Assembly: GCA_905250885.1 (NCBI GenBank)
Contig: CAJNOQ010001817.1
Span: forward strand, 1-28,266
Direction of reading: 5' to 3'
Source: Didymodactylos carnosus
Taxonomy: Eukaryota > Rotifera > Eurotatoria > Philodinida > Philodinidae
DNA length: 28,266 nucleotides
Shown: positions 1 to 9,087 of the stretch, one piece after another
Layout: each line of letters starts with the position of its first letter
Position numbering within the stretch: position 1 is the first letter of the stretch
Position numbers and translations under genes: made by a program
Notes under the pieces: generated by a model
What the model saw: the letters and a program-made list of their open reading frames with translations, nothing else
Databases searched by the model: none
Told to the model about the DNA's origin: nothing

Positions 1-12
1 ATTTTTTCCCTT

Positions 13-532
13 TTCTACGCGTATATAGAGACAGATATAGAAAGCAAGAAAGTGAAAAGTGAAAAAATTCTTTTCATAAAAATGCTCACTGCAATCAGTA
101 TGAACTTACTCTATATTCTGTCAACTTAACAGATTAAAAAGTTAACAAATTTGGAGTACCCCTCTCCGTTTTCTGCGTCAGTTTGAAGTACACAAGTTGT
201 GCTCTATGCCGAGCTATTTTTAGAAAAGGGTACAGCCTAATTTTTGAGATACAGAGCTGTCAATGCACCTTCTGTGTGCATATAGAAATAGATATAAAGC
301 AACAAACGAAGAAAAGAACAAATTTTTTGTTTTTATCCAGAAAGAAAAAACGCACTCGCTATAAAATGGGTGTATATTCTGGCAACTTGACAGATGAAAA
401 AGTTAACAAATTTGAATGTACCCCTCTCCGTCTTCTACGTCAGTTTGAAGTACACAGGTTGTACTCCATGCCATGCTATTTTTTAGAAAAAGATACCGTT
501 GTGTTTTTGAGTTATAAGGCTGCCAATATCAC
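13..532 (+). repeat. Two tandem copies of a ~255 bp repeat
   Basis: Copy 1 runs about 13-269 and copy 2 about 270-532. Shared landmarks keep the same order: a TATAGA-rich start, GTTAACAAATTTG (141 and 402), TACCCCTCTCCG, CAGTTTGAAGTACACA, and TGCTATTTTT/AGCTATTTTT followed by AGAAAA. The copies differ by many substitutions and small indels, so this is an old duplication. A reading frame of about 130 codons crosses both copies, but it has only a TTG start and no family resemblance. I treat it as chance. No terminal inverted repeats are visible, so the class is unknown. Confidence 0.75.
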
Positions 533-871
533 AGCTAAACGTATGAAAAAGTACGTACCTACACTAATATAAAGCCAAATGGGTTTTCAGAGAACTTTCT
601 GAACTACCATGACTTTCCGGCTTTCTCTTCGGGCCATGGTAGTGAGAGATAATGCATATAAAACAGAAATAAGAATGGTTGAAAGGCTGCTATTATCCAT
701 AGTCAGTATCTCCTTGAAACAGAGCTATTGATAATTAATGAATAAGAGTGTCAAATGATGAACAATAACTACTCATCCATTATCGTTATATTCATCATTG
801 TATAACAAAATATTCTTGTCTATATAATCCACGTAATAGTTCCGTTAGATGAAACTTAGATGCTTCTTTCC
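533..871. other. Segment separating repeat copies 2 and 3
   Basis: About 340 bp without a convincing gene. It contains a perfect 9-bp inverted repeat, ACTACCATG at 603-611 and CATGGTAGT at 635-643. The segment could be an insertion into an originally continuous three-copy array, but no target duplication was identified. Confidence 0.35.
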
Positions 872-1125
872 TTCTACGCACACTATAGAGAGAGAGATAA
901 AGAAAGAAATAGAGAGAAAAGCAAATTTTATCGTTTTATCCAAAAGAAAGTTTGCACTGACTATGAAATTAGTGTATATTCTAGCTACTTCCCATATTAG
1001 AAAGTTACAAATTTGAAGGTACCCTACTCCAGTTTTTCTGTCGGTTTGAAGTACACAAACTGTACTCTATGCCAAGCTATTTTTTGGAAAAGGGTCTCCT
1101 TTAGCTTTTAAGATGTAGAGATCTC
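872..1125 (+). repeat. Third, more diverged copy of the 5' repeat
   Basis: It starts with TTCTACGC as copy 1 does (13-20) and carries the same ordered landmarks: GTTACAAATTTG at 1003, TACCCTACTCC, CGGTTTGAAGTACACA, GTACTCTATGCC and AGCTATTTTTTGG. It is in the same orientation as copies 1 and 2. Confidence 0.65.
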
Positions 1126-1662
1126 AATGTCACAGACTAAAGTTAGTAAAATATATGAATTTCACTTTAATTTTAGAATTGCACGAATTTGGAATGACCA
1201 ACATAACTTTATTGATCACTTTTCAGAATATCATAGTCAACGAAGCCCAAGTTTTACAGTTATTTTTTCCAGTGAAATCGCTAAAACTAAATTGAAACAG
1301 ACCCATTTTACTAACTTTTATCTTTGCTATTGACACCTGTATTTCTTAAAAACTAAAAAAACCTTTTTCTGAAAAATATATCGATGTGCCGAATTATAAG
1401 TCTCTTAAAGTTGCATTTATTCAAACTGGACGTAAAAGTTATCACTTATAATAGGCTGATCTGTTGGAGAAAAAGTTTGTCTAAATTTTATATGATAATA
1501 TAATGTAGTTGTGCTTGTCGTATATCTAGCTCACTTTCTTCTAAATTAACAAATTACACTTAGTGTACATATTCTGTATATAATATTTTGTAGTTTGTAT
1601 ATTTTACATCATCTGTATACTTTTTATGTATTTGGCTGCAAATAATTTTCACAGGAAGATAG
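1126..1662. other. AT-rich spacer, 3' flank of the ART gene
   Basis: No gene recognised. A short open frame on the plus strand (1127-1333) has no recognisable motif. On the minus strand this is the 3' flank of the ADP-ribosyltransferase gene, and no clear polyadenylation signal was assigned. Confidence 0.4.
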
Positions 1663-2451
1663 CTATTTTTTATTGTGCACTACAGTATTATGCTGCACCT
1701 GCTTTTCTGGTTGTGGTGGTTTCCCAGCCCCTTGTTGGCTGTGTCCATCTTCATCATCATCACTTTCATCATCTATCTCTTTCAAATGAACAATATTCAA
1801 ACCACCGTGATGAGTCAATGGATCAGATACAACTTTTAATGTTGTACCGGGCATGAGAATAATTTCATCTTCATTTGGAAAATTTGTGTATTCTGAAATT
1901 GATTTACCTTGTAAACCTTCAATATTAAATAGTGTGCATTCCGGAGTTTTTCCTAGAAATTCTTGAATGACCTCAACCGATGTTGAACACGAACTAATAC
2001 TCCACCACGTGACCATTTCATTTTTCTTAAATGAAAAGCTAATATTTTTATTTATACCACGCCACAGAGTACATTTTGTCGGAGGTAATTTTGAAACGGC
2101 TGAATCAAGTAACTTCAAATAATAGAAAAATGGTTTTACTTTATTTCGATCCTCATTTCGCAGTGTCTGATTTAGTAGAAAATAGAAACTCGTTTCGACA
2201 CCCATACCCATTTCCATCGTATAGAGATAAATAGATGCAGCTTCATCCCTTGTTAAATTATGTTTATTTGGAAATGTAGCATGTTTACGCGCTTTTTTCG
2301 CATAATTTTCCAAACCAGGAATAAGATTATGAATAGGTTCGATAGCTTCTTTTAGTGGAACTAATGGTGCTGTTAGGTAACCGTAACAGGATGGCAGACG
2401 TTTAGTTGCTATTTCAACATCCATAAAACGTTCAACGATCCCATAATTCAT
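1663..2451 (-). CDS. NAD(+)-protein-arginine mono-ADP-ribosyltransferase (ART family)
   Basis: An intact frame of 262 codons from the first ATG (2451). ART enzymes move ADP-ribose from NAD+ onto arginine side chains of target proteins. The R-S-E signature is visible. The NAD-binding Arg lies in LWRG (R131), the Ser motif is WWSISSCSTS (149-158), and the catalytic ExE motif is NEDEIIL (E194 and E196), which is the form of arginine-specific enzymes. The N-terminal block (ERFMDVE, YGYLTAPLVPLKEAIEP) and YTMEM resemble the large ART family I know from bdelloid rotifers. The C-terminus is an acidic tail (about residues 225-236) followed by a Gln/Pro-rich stretch. No signal peptide is evident from this start. 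The frame stays open upstream to a TGA without another ATG, and TTTCATTTCATTTCAAG ending at 2483 looks like a 3' splice site. An upstream exon is therefore possible, and the true start is uncertain. Confidence 0.9.
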   Translation of the reverse strand: MNYGIVERFMDVEIATKRLPSCYGYLTAPLVPLKEAIEPIHNLIPGLENYAKKARKHATFPNKHNLTRDEAASIYLYTMEMGMGVETSFYFLLNQTLRNEDRNKVKPFFYYLKLLDSAVSKLPPTKCTLWRGINKNISFSFKKNEMVTWWSISSCSTSVEVIQEFLGKTPECTLFNIEGLQGKSISEYTNFPNEDEIILMPGTTLKVVSDPLTHHGGLNIVHLKEIDDESDDDEDGHSQQGAGKPPQPEKQVQHNTVVHNKK

Positions 2452-2727
2452 GACTGACGGAACTTCTTCTACAGTGTTTTGTCTTGAAATGAAATGAAAA
2501 ATCAAAATAACACGAATGCTTTCGTTTCATTCTCTCCTCGATTAGATCAAAAATATTTTTCTTCCCTTTACTCTTGAAAATATGTATGGTGATCGAATGA
2601 ATGTGTAATTTTTAAACGTAAATAAGCCTTGTTCTCTTTCAGAATAAAAGAAAGTAACATTAAGTAGGAGTAAGATGAAACTTCTACTAGATGTTTTCGT
2701 ATGACGCTACGAAAGATCATGAAAGTA
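2452..2727. other. 5' flank or possible first intron of the ART gene
   Basis: Read on the minus strand, a pyrimidine-rich tract ending in AAG (AG at 2484-2483) precedes the ART frame and would serve as a splice acceptor. No upstream coding exon could be established. No core promoter motif was assigned. Confidence 0.35.
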
Positions 2728-3369
2728 AGGTGCCGGCAATTCAAATGATAAGCAAAATTTTTTTTTGATCATTAGATCGAGCTCATCGAGTTACCTAGAA
2801 AAAACTGAAAAATGAATTTTTGAAAGTCTTTTTTCATTTAAAATACAAGTGAATTTTCTTGTTTTTTGCTACCAGTTTCAAGAAAATTAATTTTCTCAGC
2901 AACGGAACAATATTTTCCAAAACGGATACTAACTTTTTTCCCACAAGTGTGATGACTTAAATAAAGAAAAAAACTTACCTAACTGCTAACCAAAAAAACT
3001 AGATAGGCTTACAAGAAGTTCGGGTGGGGTTCCAGCCGTTCTGCCAGGTCTTCAGCGATTTCAGTCGGTCAATCAGGTTCTAAAAGTATCTGAATTACCT
3101 TTTCTATTCAATTTTGTATGTAAAATCAGGAAAAAATACTACCAAAATTTTAAAAAGACAATAAATCCTCAAATTTTGCTTTTCCTTGAAAATTTTGCTG
3201 AATTTTGCCCATTTTTAAAAAATCAATATTTAAAAAAATTTTTAAATGAAAAACGACTTTCAGAAATCCACTTTTCAGTTTTTTCTAGGTAACTCGATGA
3301 GCTCGGTCTAATGATCAAAAAAAAAAATCAAAAAAAAAATTTTGCTTATCTTTTGAATTGACGGCACCT
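2728..3369. mobile_element. 642-bp non-autonomous inverted-repeat element (TA-flanked MITE)
   Basis: Imperfect terminal inverted repeats of roughly 110-130 bp. The left arm starts AGGTGCCGGCAATTC and the right arm, reverse-complemented, starts AGGTGCCGTCAATTC. Both continue through GATAAGCAAAATTTTT, GATCATTAGA, GAGCTCATCGAGTTACC and TAGAAAAAACTGAAAA. The element is flanked by TA on both sides (2726-2727 and 3370-3371), as expected for Tc1/mariner-type target duplication. The interior of about 390 bp has no coding capacity. The superfamily is inferred from TA alone. Confidence 0.85.
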
Positions 3370-3507
3370 TAAGACAGCGACCTTCTCCAATTAAAGAACG
3401 AACTAAGCAACCACTTCTGTTTGATACAACCCCCTCCCCTCCCCTCTAATAGAAGACCACTATCGATTATATGACTTGAAAGCCAAATAGAAGACCGTGA
3501 TCTTCTA

Positions 3508-4661
3508 ACGGGTGGCCAGAAAATAAGACACTTTTGCAACTTATTTCCGTGCACTTAAGTGCACCCCTCCTTTCCGAACGTGAAAACTTTTTTCCGGGTT
3601 TCTCAAGAACAGATCCACTTTTGGCCCTTGCGTCTCCTATTTCTAATAGAAGGAAGCATTCGAGAATTCAACTTTTGCTCTGCTAGTCGAGATCTATCTA
3701 CCCTGAAAGGTTCGGAATTCTTGATCGAGCTTTTCTTTAGAAACCCGAGAAAAAATTTTCACGTTCGGAAAGGGGGTGCCCTTAACTGCGGTTGTAGGAC
3801 TCGATTCTAGGCTCATTTGATAGAGAATTTTCTGCCCTACAAAATCTGTTACCTTCTTTCATTATATATTTTATTTTATTACCTAAAAAGATTGTGTAGA
3901 GTAAGGACACGTAAAAGGTATAACTGCGATTTACTATCAGAATTTTGATGGCTTTTTGGCTTTTGTGTAATTTTTCGAGAATTAATATGGTAACAGAGAA
4001 AAGAAGGTCCTATAAAAATGTTCAATGGATTGAGGACTATCATCCAGACTACACTGCTTTTCCGTTTCGTCACTTAAATTATAAATGTTTTAGTATACAA
4101 GTTAATTAGAACTTTCTGACAACCTGAGATTCTGAAAAAAGCAGGAAAAGGACTAATCAAATGACGCTGTTTAAGTAAACGCTATAGAGGATTTTGTAGA
4201 GCAGAAAATCTTTTGTCTTCTGAATCCAGAACGAATTCTTGGAAACATACAATATATAGACAAAAATAGGTACATCAATAACCCCATAATCTTAGGACCA
4301 TTTGTTGTTAGTGACTAAATGTTGGGAAAAATATTATTTTTCAATGTGAATTAATTAAATCAAGACGGTTTCCTTACGCATAGTACCTCTGATAACTAGC
4401 TGACAGAAACATTATTATATAATGAATTACGTCGAATACAAAAATAAATACAACCTGTTCTATTCGTCACAGTTATAGTTTTTATGTGTCTTACTCTACA
4501 CAATCTTCTTGGATAATAAAATAATATATAATGCAAGAAAGTAACAGATTTTGTAGAGCAGAAAATTCTCTATCGAATGAGTCTAAAATGGAGTCTTAAA
4601 AGCTCAGTTAAGTGCACGAAAATAAGTCGCAAAAGTGTGTTATTATTTCTGGTCTACCCGT
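3508..4661. mobile_element. Fold-back DNA element with ~200-bp inverted arms, TA-flanked
   Basis: The left arm begins ACGGGTGGCCAG at 3508. The right arm, reverse-complemented from 4661, begins ACGGGTAGACCAG. Both arms share the blocks CACTTTTGC, CTTATTT, GTGCACTTAA, GATAGAGAATTTTCTGC, CTACAAAATCTGTTAC and AAGATTGTGTAGAGTAAG. TA flanks both ends (3506-3507 and 4662-4663). The left arm is interrupted by a separate 223-bp element (3559-3781). Without that insertion and its duplicated TTAA the element is about 927 bp. The middle (about 3940-4450) shows no gene but has another partial copy of the arm motif (TTTTGTAGAGCAGAAAAT near 4192). Confidence 0.85.
3559..3781. mobile_element. Nested 223-bp inverted-repeat element with TTAA target duplication
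   Basis: It lies inside the left arm of the surrounding element and is flanked by TTAA on both sides (3555-3558 and 3782-3785). The terminal inverted repeats begin GTGCACCCCTCCTTTCCG and, from the other end, GGGCACCCCCTTTCCG. They continue through AACGTGAAAA and CGGGTTTCT. The sister arm of the host element (around 4610) has a single TTAA at the matching position, which is a natural empty site. TTAA duplication is typical of piggyBac-type transposition, so a piggyBac-type MITE is the likely class. It has no coding capacity. Confidence 0.88.
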
Positions 4662-5146
4662 TATTATGTCCGCCAAAAAAAAGAAATCTGTCCAATGTCG
4701 TTCTTTTATGATTTTTTTCTTTGTGTACAACATCGCAAATAATAAGAAAGCATTGCTTTAAATGAAAAATTGAAATAAAGTTCTTCCATCACTCTCTTGG
4801 TGTATTTGAGAAGACTCAAAATTCTAGACATCATGGCATCTTTTTCAAGCATTCGAATGTTGTTTATTTTCCATTTATTCACATTTGTCAAAACAAGAAA
4901 AAGCCTTGAGAGAAAGACAATTGCGACTTTATACGTAAACAGAATAATATAAAAGAAATTTAGATATATTGATGCTTTTTGACTTTTTTACGTTTTTAAT
5001 GAAACATAGTATATTCGAAATTATAGAAAAGAATTTAAGTAAAATCATTTTACATACAAACAGCGAGCTTTCGACACTATCACAGTATCATCATCAGGCG
5101 AATGACTTTTGAGAGAGAAGAGAGGCACATATACAGAGATTTTTCC
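4662..5146. other. AT-rich spacer with a hammerhead-like motif on the minus strand
   Basis: No gene recognised. Read on the minus strand near 5060-5100 there is CTGATGAT, then a possible 6-bp stem (GATACT/AGTGTC) with a GTGAT loop, then GAAAGCTCG. This resembles the CUGAUGA...GAAA core of hammerhead ribozymes carried by Penelope-like elements. Stem I pairing was not found, so a working ribozyme is unproven. Confidence 0.3.
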
Positions 5147-5249
5147 ACAAGGAATTTTCTAGTTGTAATTTCTCTATTATTCTACTTTTTCTTTTCTTTT
5201 AAAAGAAAAAGTAGAATAATAGAGAAATTACAACTAGAAAATTCCTTGT
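5147..5249. repeat. Perfect long palindrome: 49-bp arms, 5-nt loop
   Basis: The left arm is 5147-5195, the loop CTTTT is 5196-5200 and the right arm is 5201-5249. The arms are exact reverse complements (ACAAGGAATTTTCTAG... against ...CTAGAAAATTCCTTGT), and pairing stops at a mismatch just outside. Such a perfect hairpin could be a recent inverted duplication or an assembly or sequencing fold-back artefact. Confidence 0.95.
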
Positions 5250-5458
5250 AGAAATTTAGAATGTATAGAGTAGTAAGCGAATTTTAGCACGGTCAGAATT
5301 GAGACAATTTGACAGACAAACATGTGAAAAGAAAATATGTGTTCAGGGTCTTGAATATTGACGTAGTATCCCTCGTACAACGACAGAAGTATATAACCTC
5401 TTGAGGATTTGTTATGTCTGATATTTAGCCGTTGAGTTAGTATAAGCAGATGAATTGT

Positions 5459-5487
5459 GACACAGGACTTGATTCAAGTCCTGTGTC
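5459..5487. repeat. 29-bp perfect palindrome
   Basis: GACACAGGACTTGA at 5459-5472 and its exact reverse complement at 5474-5487 are separated by one T. Confidence 0.95.
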
Positions 5488-6139
5488 ATTCAAGTCACTT
5501 GATGAACTTCTTCTTTATTCCTTTTCGTATGTTTGTCTCTCAAATTATGTCTCACTTCTAGTCGTGTTGAAATCCACTTTCTAATTTTATCAGGTCCTGT
5601 TTCACAATTCATCTCTGTATAGAATAATTGAAACGTGAAGTAGCCTAGATCATTCTTTTTTCTGATAATAATCAACACAATCACTATAGCAAATTTGACG
5701 TTGTGTTGTCTTCTATTCAGGACAGAGACGTTAAATGAAATTAACACAATTTGGCGTATAATGATTTTTTAGCAGTCCTTATTTTAAAAAAATCAATAAA
5801 GACACAAACAAAAAAACATTAATACAACACTAAAGTTTTACTTGTTTTTCTATCGTGATACGAGATCGATTTGCTTTATTTGTTCTCTCTGTTCTTTAGG
5901 CGTTCTTAATTTTATCGATGCTAATTATACTGTGTAGTTATAAATGCTATTCCGTGTTTTTCGCTGCTCAAATGCAATTAGTTTTCAATATGTTATATAT
6001 AAAAATGTTGCCGAGGAAAAGAGCTTTCGAGTGATATATAATAGATGGCAAACATAATAAATAGGCAAATCTATTGAAATACACTAACAGACAAAACATA
6101 ATAAATACGATTGCCACTGGGTTTCTAACCGAGAAAATA
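5488..6139. other. Spacer with one unassigned minus-strand reading frame
   Basis: A minus-strand frame at 5490-5747 (about 85 codons, no convincing ATG context) reads like decayed coding sequence near its end (NCETGPDKIRKW), but I do not recognise a family. The rest shows no gene. Confidence 0.25.
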
Positions 6140-6164
6140 TTCAAGCGATAAAATTTCGCTTGAA
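6140..6164. repeat. Short inverted repeat (9-bp arms, 7-nt loop)
   Basis: TTCAAGCGA at 6140-6148 and TCGCTTGAA at 6156-6164. It is one of several palindromes in the 5.1-7.1 kb interval. Confidence 0.85.
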
Positions 6165-6453
6165 GTAATTCTAAGGTTTAGAAGGTGTCCAGTTCGACTC
6201 CCCTACTCACATTGTACCTACCCGATGCATGAAGCTAAATTCGGTTAACGGGCCAATTAGAGCACAAAATGGCTCCTCCTCCTTTGAATTGACAGAGCAG
6301 ATTTTAATGCATATATGCCCATACTTGTTCAGAATTTATATGTAAACAGAAAGACGGTTGTAAGTGCATTGATACCTCCGCTTCTATAAGTTTTCGAGTA
6401 CTATACATGGTTTGTCACGAACTATCTTTTTTCCTGTTTTTTTAGGAAAAATC
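6165..6453. other. Spacer, no gene seen
   Basis: Nothing convincing. A tRNA B-box-like string (AGTTCGACTCC near 6191) lacks a pairing T-stem and an upstream A box. Confidence 0.3.
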
Positions 6454-6523
6454 AAAGACCGAATGTTCTTTTTTGCAACCGACTGTATTCATCAACTATA
6501 CTCAGTCGGTTACTTTGGTCTTT
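6454..6523. repeat. Two-tier inverted repeat
   Basis: Inner arms are AACCGACTG (6477-6485) and CAGTCGGTT (6503-6511). Outer arms are AAAGACC (6454-6460) and GGTCTTT (6517-6523). The asymmetric spacers suggest decayed ends of a small fold-back element rather than an RNA terminator. Confidence 0.65.
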
Positions 6524-7009
6524 TCTTTGTGTGTTTTTCTTCGTAAAACCTTTTACTTAGGTATGGGACGAAGTTCGTCACTCGAGCACATTTTACACGA
6601 GCGTCCATGCACTGCGTATTATTAAAATTTAGTGAGAGTAAGATTTGACTAATAATTCATCTCATACTTTAAACTACGACAGCGCTATTGTCGTTAATCT
6701 CTAAAAGAGAAAAGTTTGTAGGAAATGCAGCCGCAGCAGAACTTAAGAAATCAAAGCGAAAATTAAACGTATATCAGTTTTAATGTGATCTTCAGTTAAT
6801 ATTTTCTTCTTTTCGTAACTATCTTACTAGAAAGAATCTTTTATGCCCGTTTCAGTACATTTATTTAAAGTACAACTGAATGTAAATCAAGGGGGGAAAA
6901 GAAAACAAGCATAACAGTAAACAAAAGTATCATCAGCATTATTTTTTTCACAATAGAACTTGAAAAAGCGATCTGTGCAAAAAATCTATCTTCTTCTGTT
7001 TTTCTTCTT
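6524..7009. other. Spacer, no gene seen
   Basis: AT-rich sequence without a convincing reading frame or further repeat. Confidence 0.3.
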
Positions 7010-7052
7010 AAAAATATTTCAAGAGTAAAACTTTTACTCTTGAAATATTTTT
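7010..7052. repeat. 43-bp perfect palindrome, 21-bp arms
   Basis: The arms 7010-7030 (AAAAATATTTCAAGAGTAAAA) and 7032-7052 are exact reverse complements around a single C at 7031. Confidence 0.95.
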
Positions 7053-8037
7053 GCTAAAAAGTGTTGACATTTTCTTTTGTATTGTGTCTTATATAAAAAA
7101 CACATTTTCAACGCATTTCTATTCGATACTCTCATAAAAAGCAGAACTTAAACATACAGGTATATGTCAAATGCGAGTAAGCATGTGCAGTTTTGTAACA
7201 TATATTTATGCAAGAATATTTCGTAGTGAAGATAAAAAATAAATTTAACGCACAGTCGTCTCTTGTACTATCGAGAAAACATAGAAGGCGGGTGGAGAGA
7301 ATGCTTATAACTTTTTAACCATGATAGCTGAAGACATCGGGTTTTCGCCATTCGAAAGAGTAATTCAAGAGAGACAAATCTAGAAAAAAAGCAGAGTTTT
7401 CCCAAATGTTTTCCTTAGAAAATTTAGCCTAGCAAAGTTGAGAAAACTAGCGGGTTTTTCGAAAAAAATGAATTTTTTTTTTCAATCCAGTATTTTGAAG
7501 TGCGCTCTTCAAAACGGGAGTCCGGCGATATCTGGATCTTGCTTCCTCTCAGAGCTACAGGCCTTTTAATCTCAGGATACGCGTAAGGGACTTTCAGCTG
7601 GAGAAGAGAAAAAACATTCGAGATATAGGTTATCGAGTGTGCTCTTTAGCCTAGCAGTGTTTGTTTTGCATTTGAGAAGCAGATTTAATCCTAAGGCTTG
7701 TGTAACCCTAGAAATAGGCTCGAACTTCAGTTCCATATCATCATAAGTGAGAGCCGAAACGCTTTATCAGTTTATCTCCTCGTTTGATCTATTTTCATCA
7801 AACGATCATCACTGAACGACTTCAATTACTTCACAGCTGTTTGTGAATAAAATTGAGGATTAGCTGGCGAAATACGCGCAAGATGGGTTTTCTCAGATGA
7901 AAAACGAACTATGATGGCAGTCAAGGGGTCTGGCCTTTCAACGGTACTGTGATCATTAGCAAAAAGCGATAATGACGAACCGAAAGCTCCTTCTCCAACA
8001 TCAGTATCGTTTCGAATCTTGATTGTCTCCTCTTTAT
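7053..8037. other. Spacer, probably decayed element DNA
   Basis: No intact gene. Plus-strand translation between about 7840 and 8037 has broken stretches that could be the upstream part of the Ty3/gypsy relic that follows, but no RNase H motif could be confirmed. The minus-strand frames here look like shadows. Confidence 0.3.
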
Positions 8038-8356
8038 TGCAAATATTTTGGGACACGCGGTATTTCAGTGTCTAACATTTTAACTATAACACCGCCATTT
8101 CTCAATGAAATCCAAAATGCACTCTTAGCTAAATCATCAGCGATGAAAGCTCTACAAAGTCTGATAAAATGAAAAGTTTTCTGAATACCTTGTCTTTTTT
8201 GAGGTTGACTGCATATGGAAGTATCTTCAGTACGAAAAACTCTGCATCGATTATCAATTCGCTTCCATTAGCGCGGAATGAGGCGTGACGTTGCTCATTA
8301 TGTAAGATCATGCGACCTGTGGCAACGTTTTAAGACCGCAAACGAAAAGAAAGCAT
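8038..8356 (+). pseudogene. Ty3/gypsy retrotransposon relic: linker and integrase zinc-binding region
   Basis: Plus-strand reading gives a pol linker stretch (TPPFLNEIQNALLAKSSAMK, within 8038-8172). Several TGA stops follow, and then the same frame continues as an integrase H2C2 zinc-binding module (VRKTLHRLSIRFH, stop, RGMRRDVAHYVRSCDLW). The residue after the first His is a TAG stop where the sister copy has Trp, and the second Cys of CxxC is replaced by Trp. The stretch 8266-8355 differs from the minus-strand copy at about 12.79-12.87 kb at only a few positions, so both come from one family. It is cut at 8357-8361 by the inverted-repeat element. It is a dead fragment. Confidence 0.75.
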
Positions 8357-8360
8357 ATTT

Positions 8361-8661
8361 TTATCAAGAAATACTTGAAATTTTGGCTCTAACCATCCCA
8401 TAACCTGCACAGAATTAAATCCATCCATCATTCAAAAACGAACTAAATTTTTAAATCGCGGTGTTTTATCTAGGTTTCCTTTTGAAGAGGGACGAACGAA
8501 TGTTCTGGGAGGACTGCGATCTGAAGCTTTTCTCTGTATTGATAGTTTTCGATTAGCGGAACTCGACTCTGGTGGGATGCCGCCTACCTGATCCGCTCGC
8601 CATTCGGAACGCAAAACAAATTGACAAAACCGATTTAAAAATTTCAAGTATTTCTTGATAA
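8361..8661. mobile_element. 301-bp element with perfect 24-bp terminal inverted repeats
   Basis: 8361-8384 and 8638-8661 are exact reverse complements over 24 bp (ends TTATCAAG...CTTGATAA). The flanks share only TTT, so the target duplication is undecided (possibly 3 bp). The interior has no recognisable transposase. The left side abuts the Ty3/gypsy relic and the right side abuts an unassigned minus-strand frame. It is a MITE of undetermined superfamily. Confidence 0.8.
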
Positions 8662-9087
8662 TTTAAATATAGGATTTGTTTCTTTAGCAATTTTAGAGAA
8701 TGAACAATAGTTGTTGATATCAAAAACGTTGTATGGTTTAAGTATGTGTCTTAAATATAAATTTTTAAATTGATTTTCAATTGGTACTGGAAAGCTGGAA
8801 ACCATCAATTCATTGAGAACAGTACAAAATAGCATATTTATGCCTTCTGAAATTAATTCTATAAATCTGTTTTGCTTTATATTAACACCTACGTATAAAG
8901 GCATTTGTGTTGTTTGATGAGCTGTGTCATGAACGAAAAACGGGAGAGTATGTATTTTGAAAACATTGAACCTAGCAGAATCGTCATCTGATGGCAATCC
9001 GAAAATATTATTAATAATTAATTTTTCAACTATGTTTCGCCTGTTATCTGTTTTTTCAATCGAAGTATTGTTATTTTTTTCAGTTGG
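8644..9087 (-). pseudogene. Unassigned reading frame (~147 codons), truncated by an inverted-repeat element
   Basis: Open without interruption from a TAA at 9090-9088 to a stop at 8644, with no convincing ATG near its beginning. The last codons lie in the terminal repeat of the neighbouring 301-bp element, so the original frame is cut. The composition looks protein-like (for example KIHTLPFFVHD, MPLYVGVN, NRFIE, with a later Cys). The spacing loosely recalls ectodomains of envelope-like glycoproteins of LTR retroelements, but I cannot support a family call. It could be part of the same Ty3/gypsy-type element or another decayed mobile gene. Confidence 0.3.

Noticed and set aside
183..572. 129-codon plus-strand frame
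   Set aside because: It starts at TTG, spans two copies of a non-coding-looking repeat and has no family motif.
1626..1856. Plus-strand frame with a His run
   Set aside because: It is antisense to the acidic C-terminal tail of the ART gene. The His codons are the complement of Asp/Glu-rich coding.
6185..6205. B-box-like string of a tRNA gene
   Set aside because: The T-stem halves do not pair and no A box or anticodon arm precedes it.
7826..8311. Minus-strand reading frames (76 and 60 codons) plus a GT-AG-like pair resembling a small spliced gene
   Set aside because: The plus strand of the same DNA reads as a Ty3/gypsy pol relic with clear motifs. The minus frames are shadows, and the putative 28-bp intron would not keep frame.
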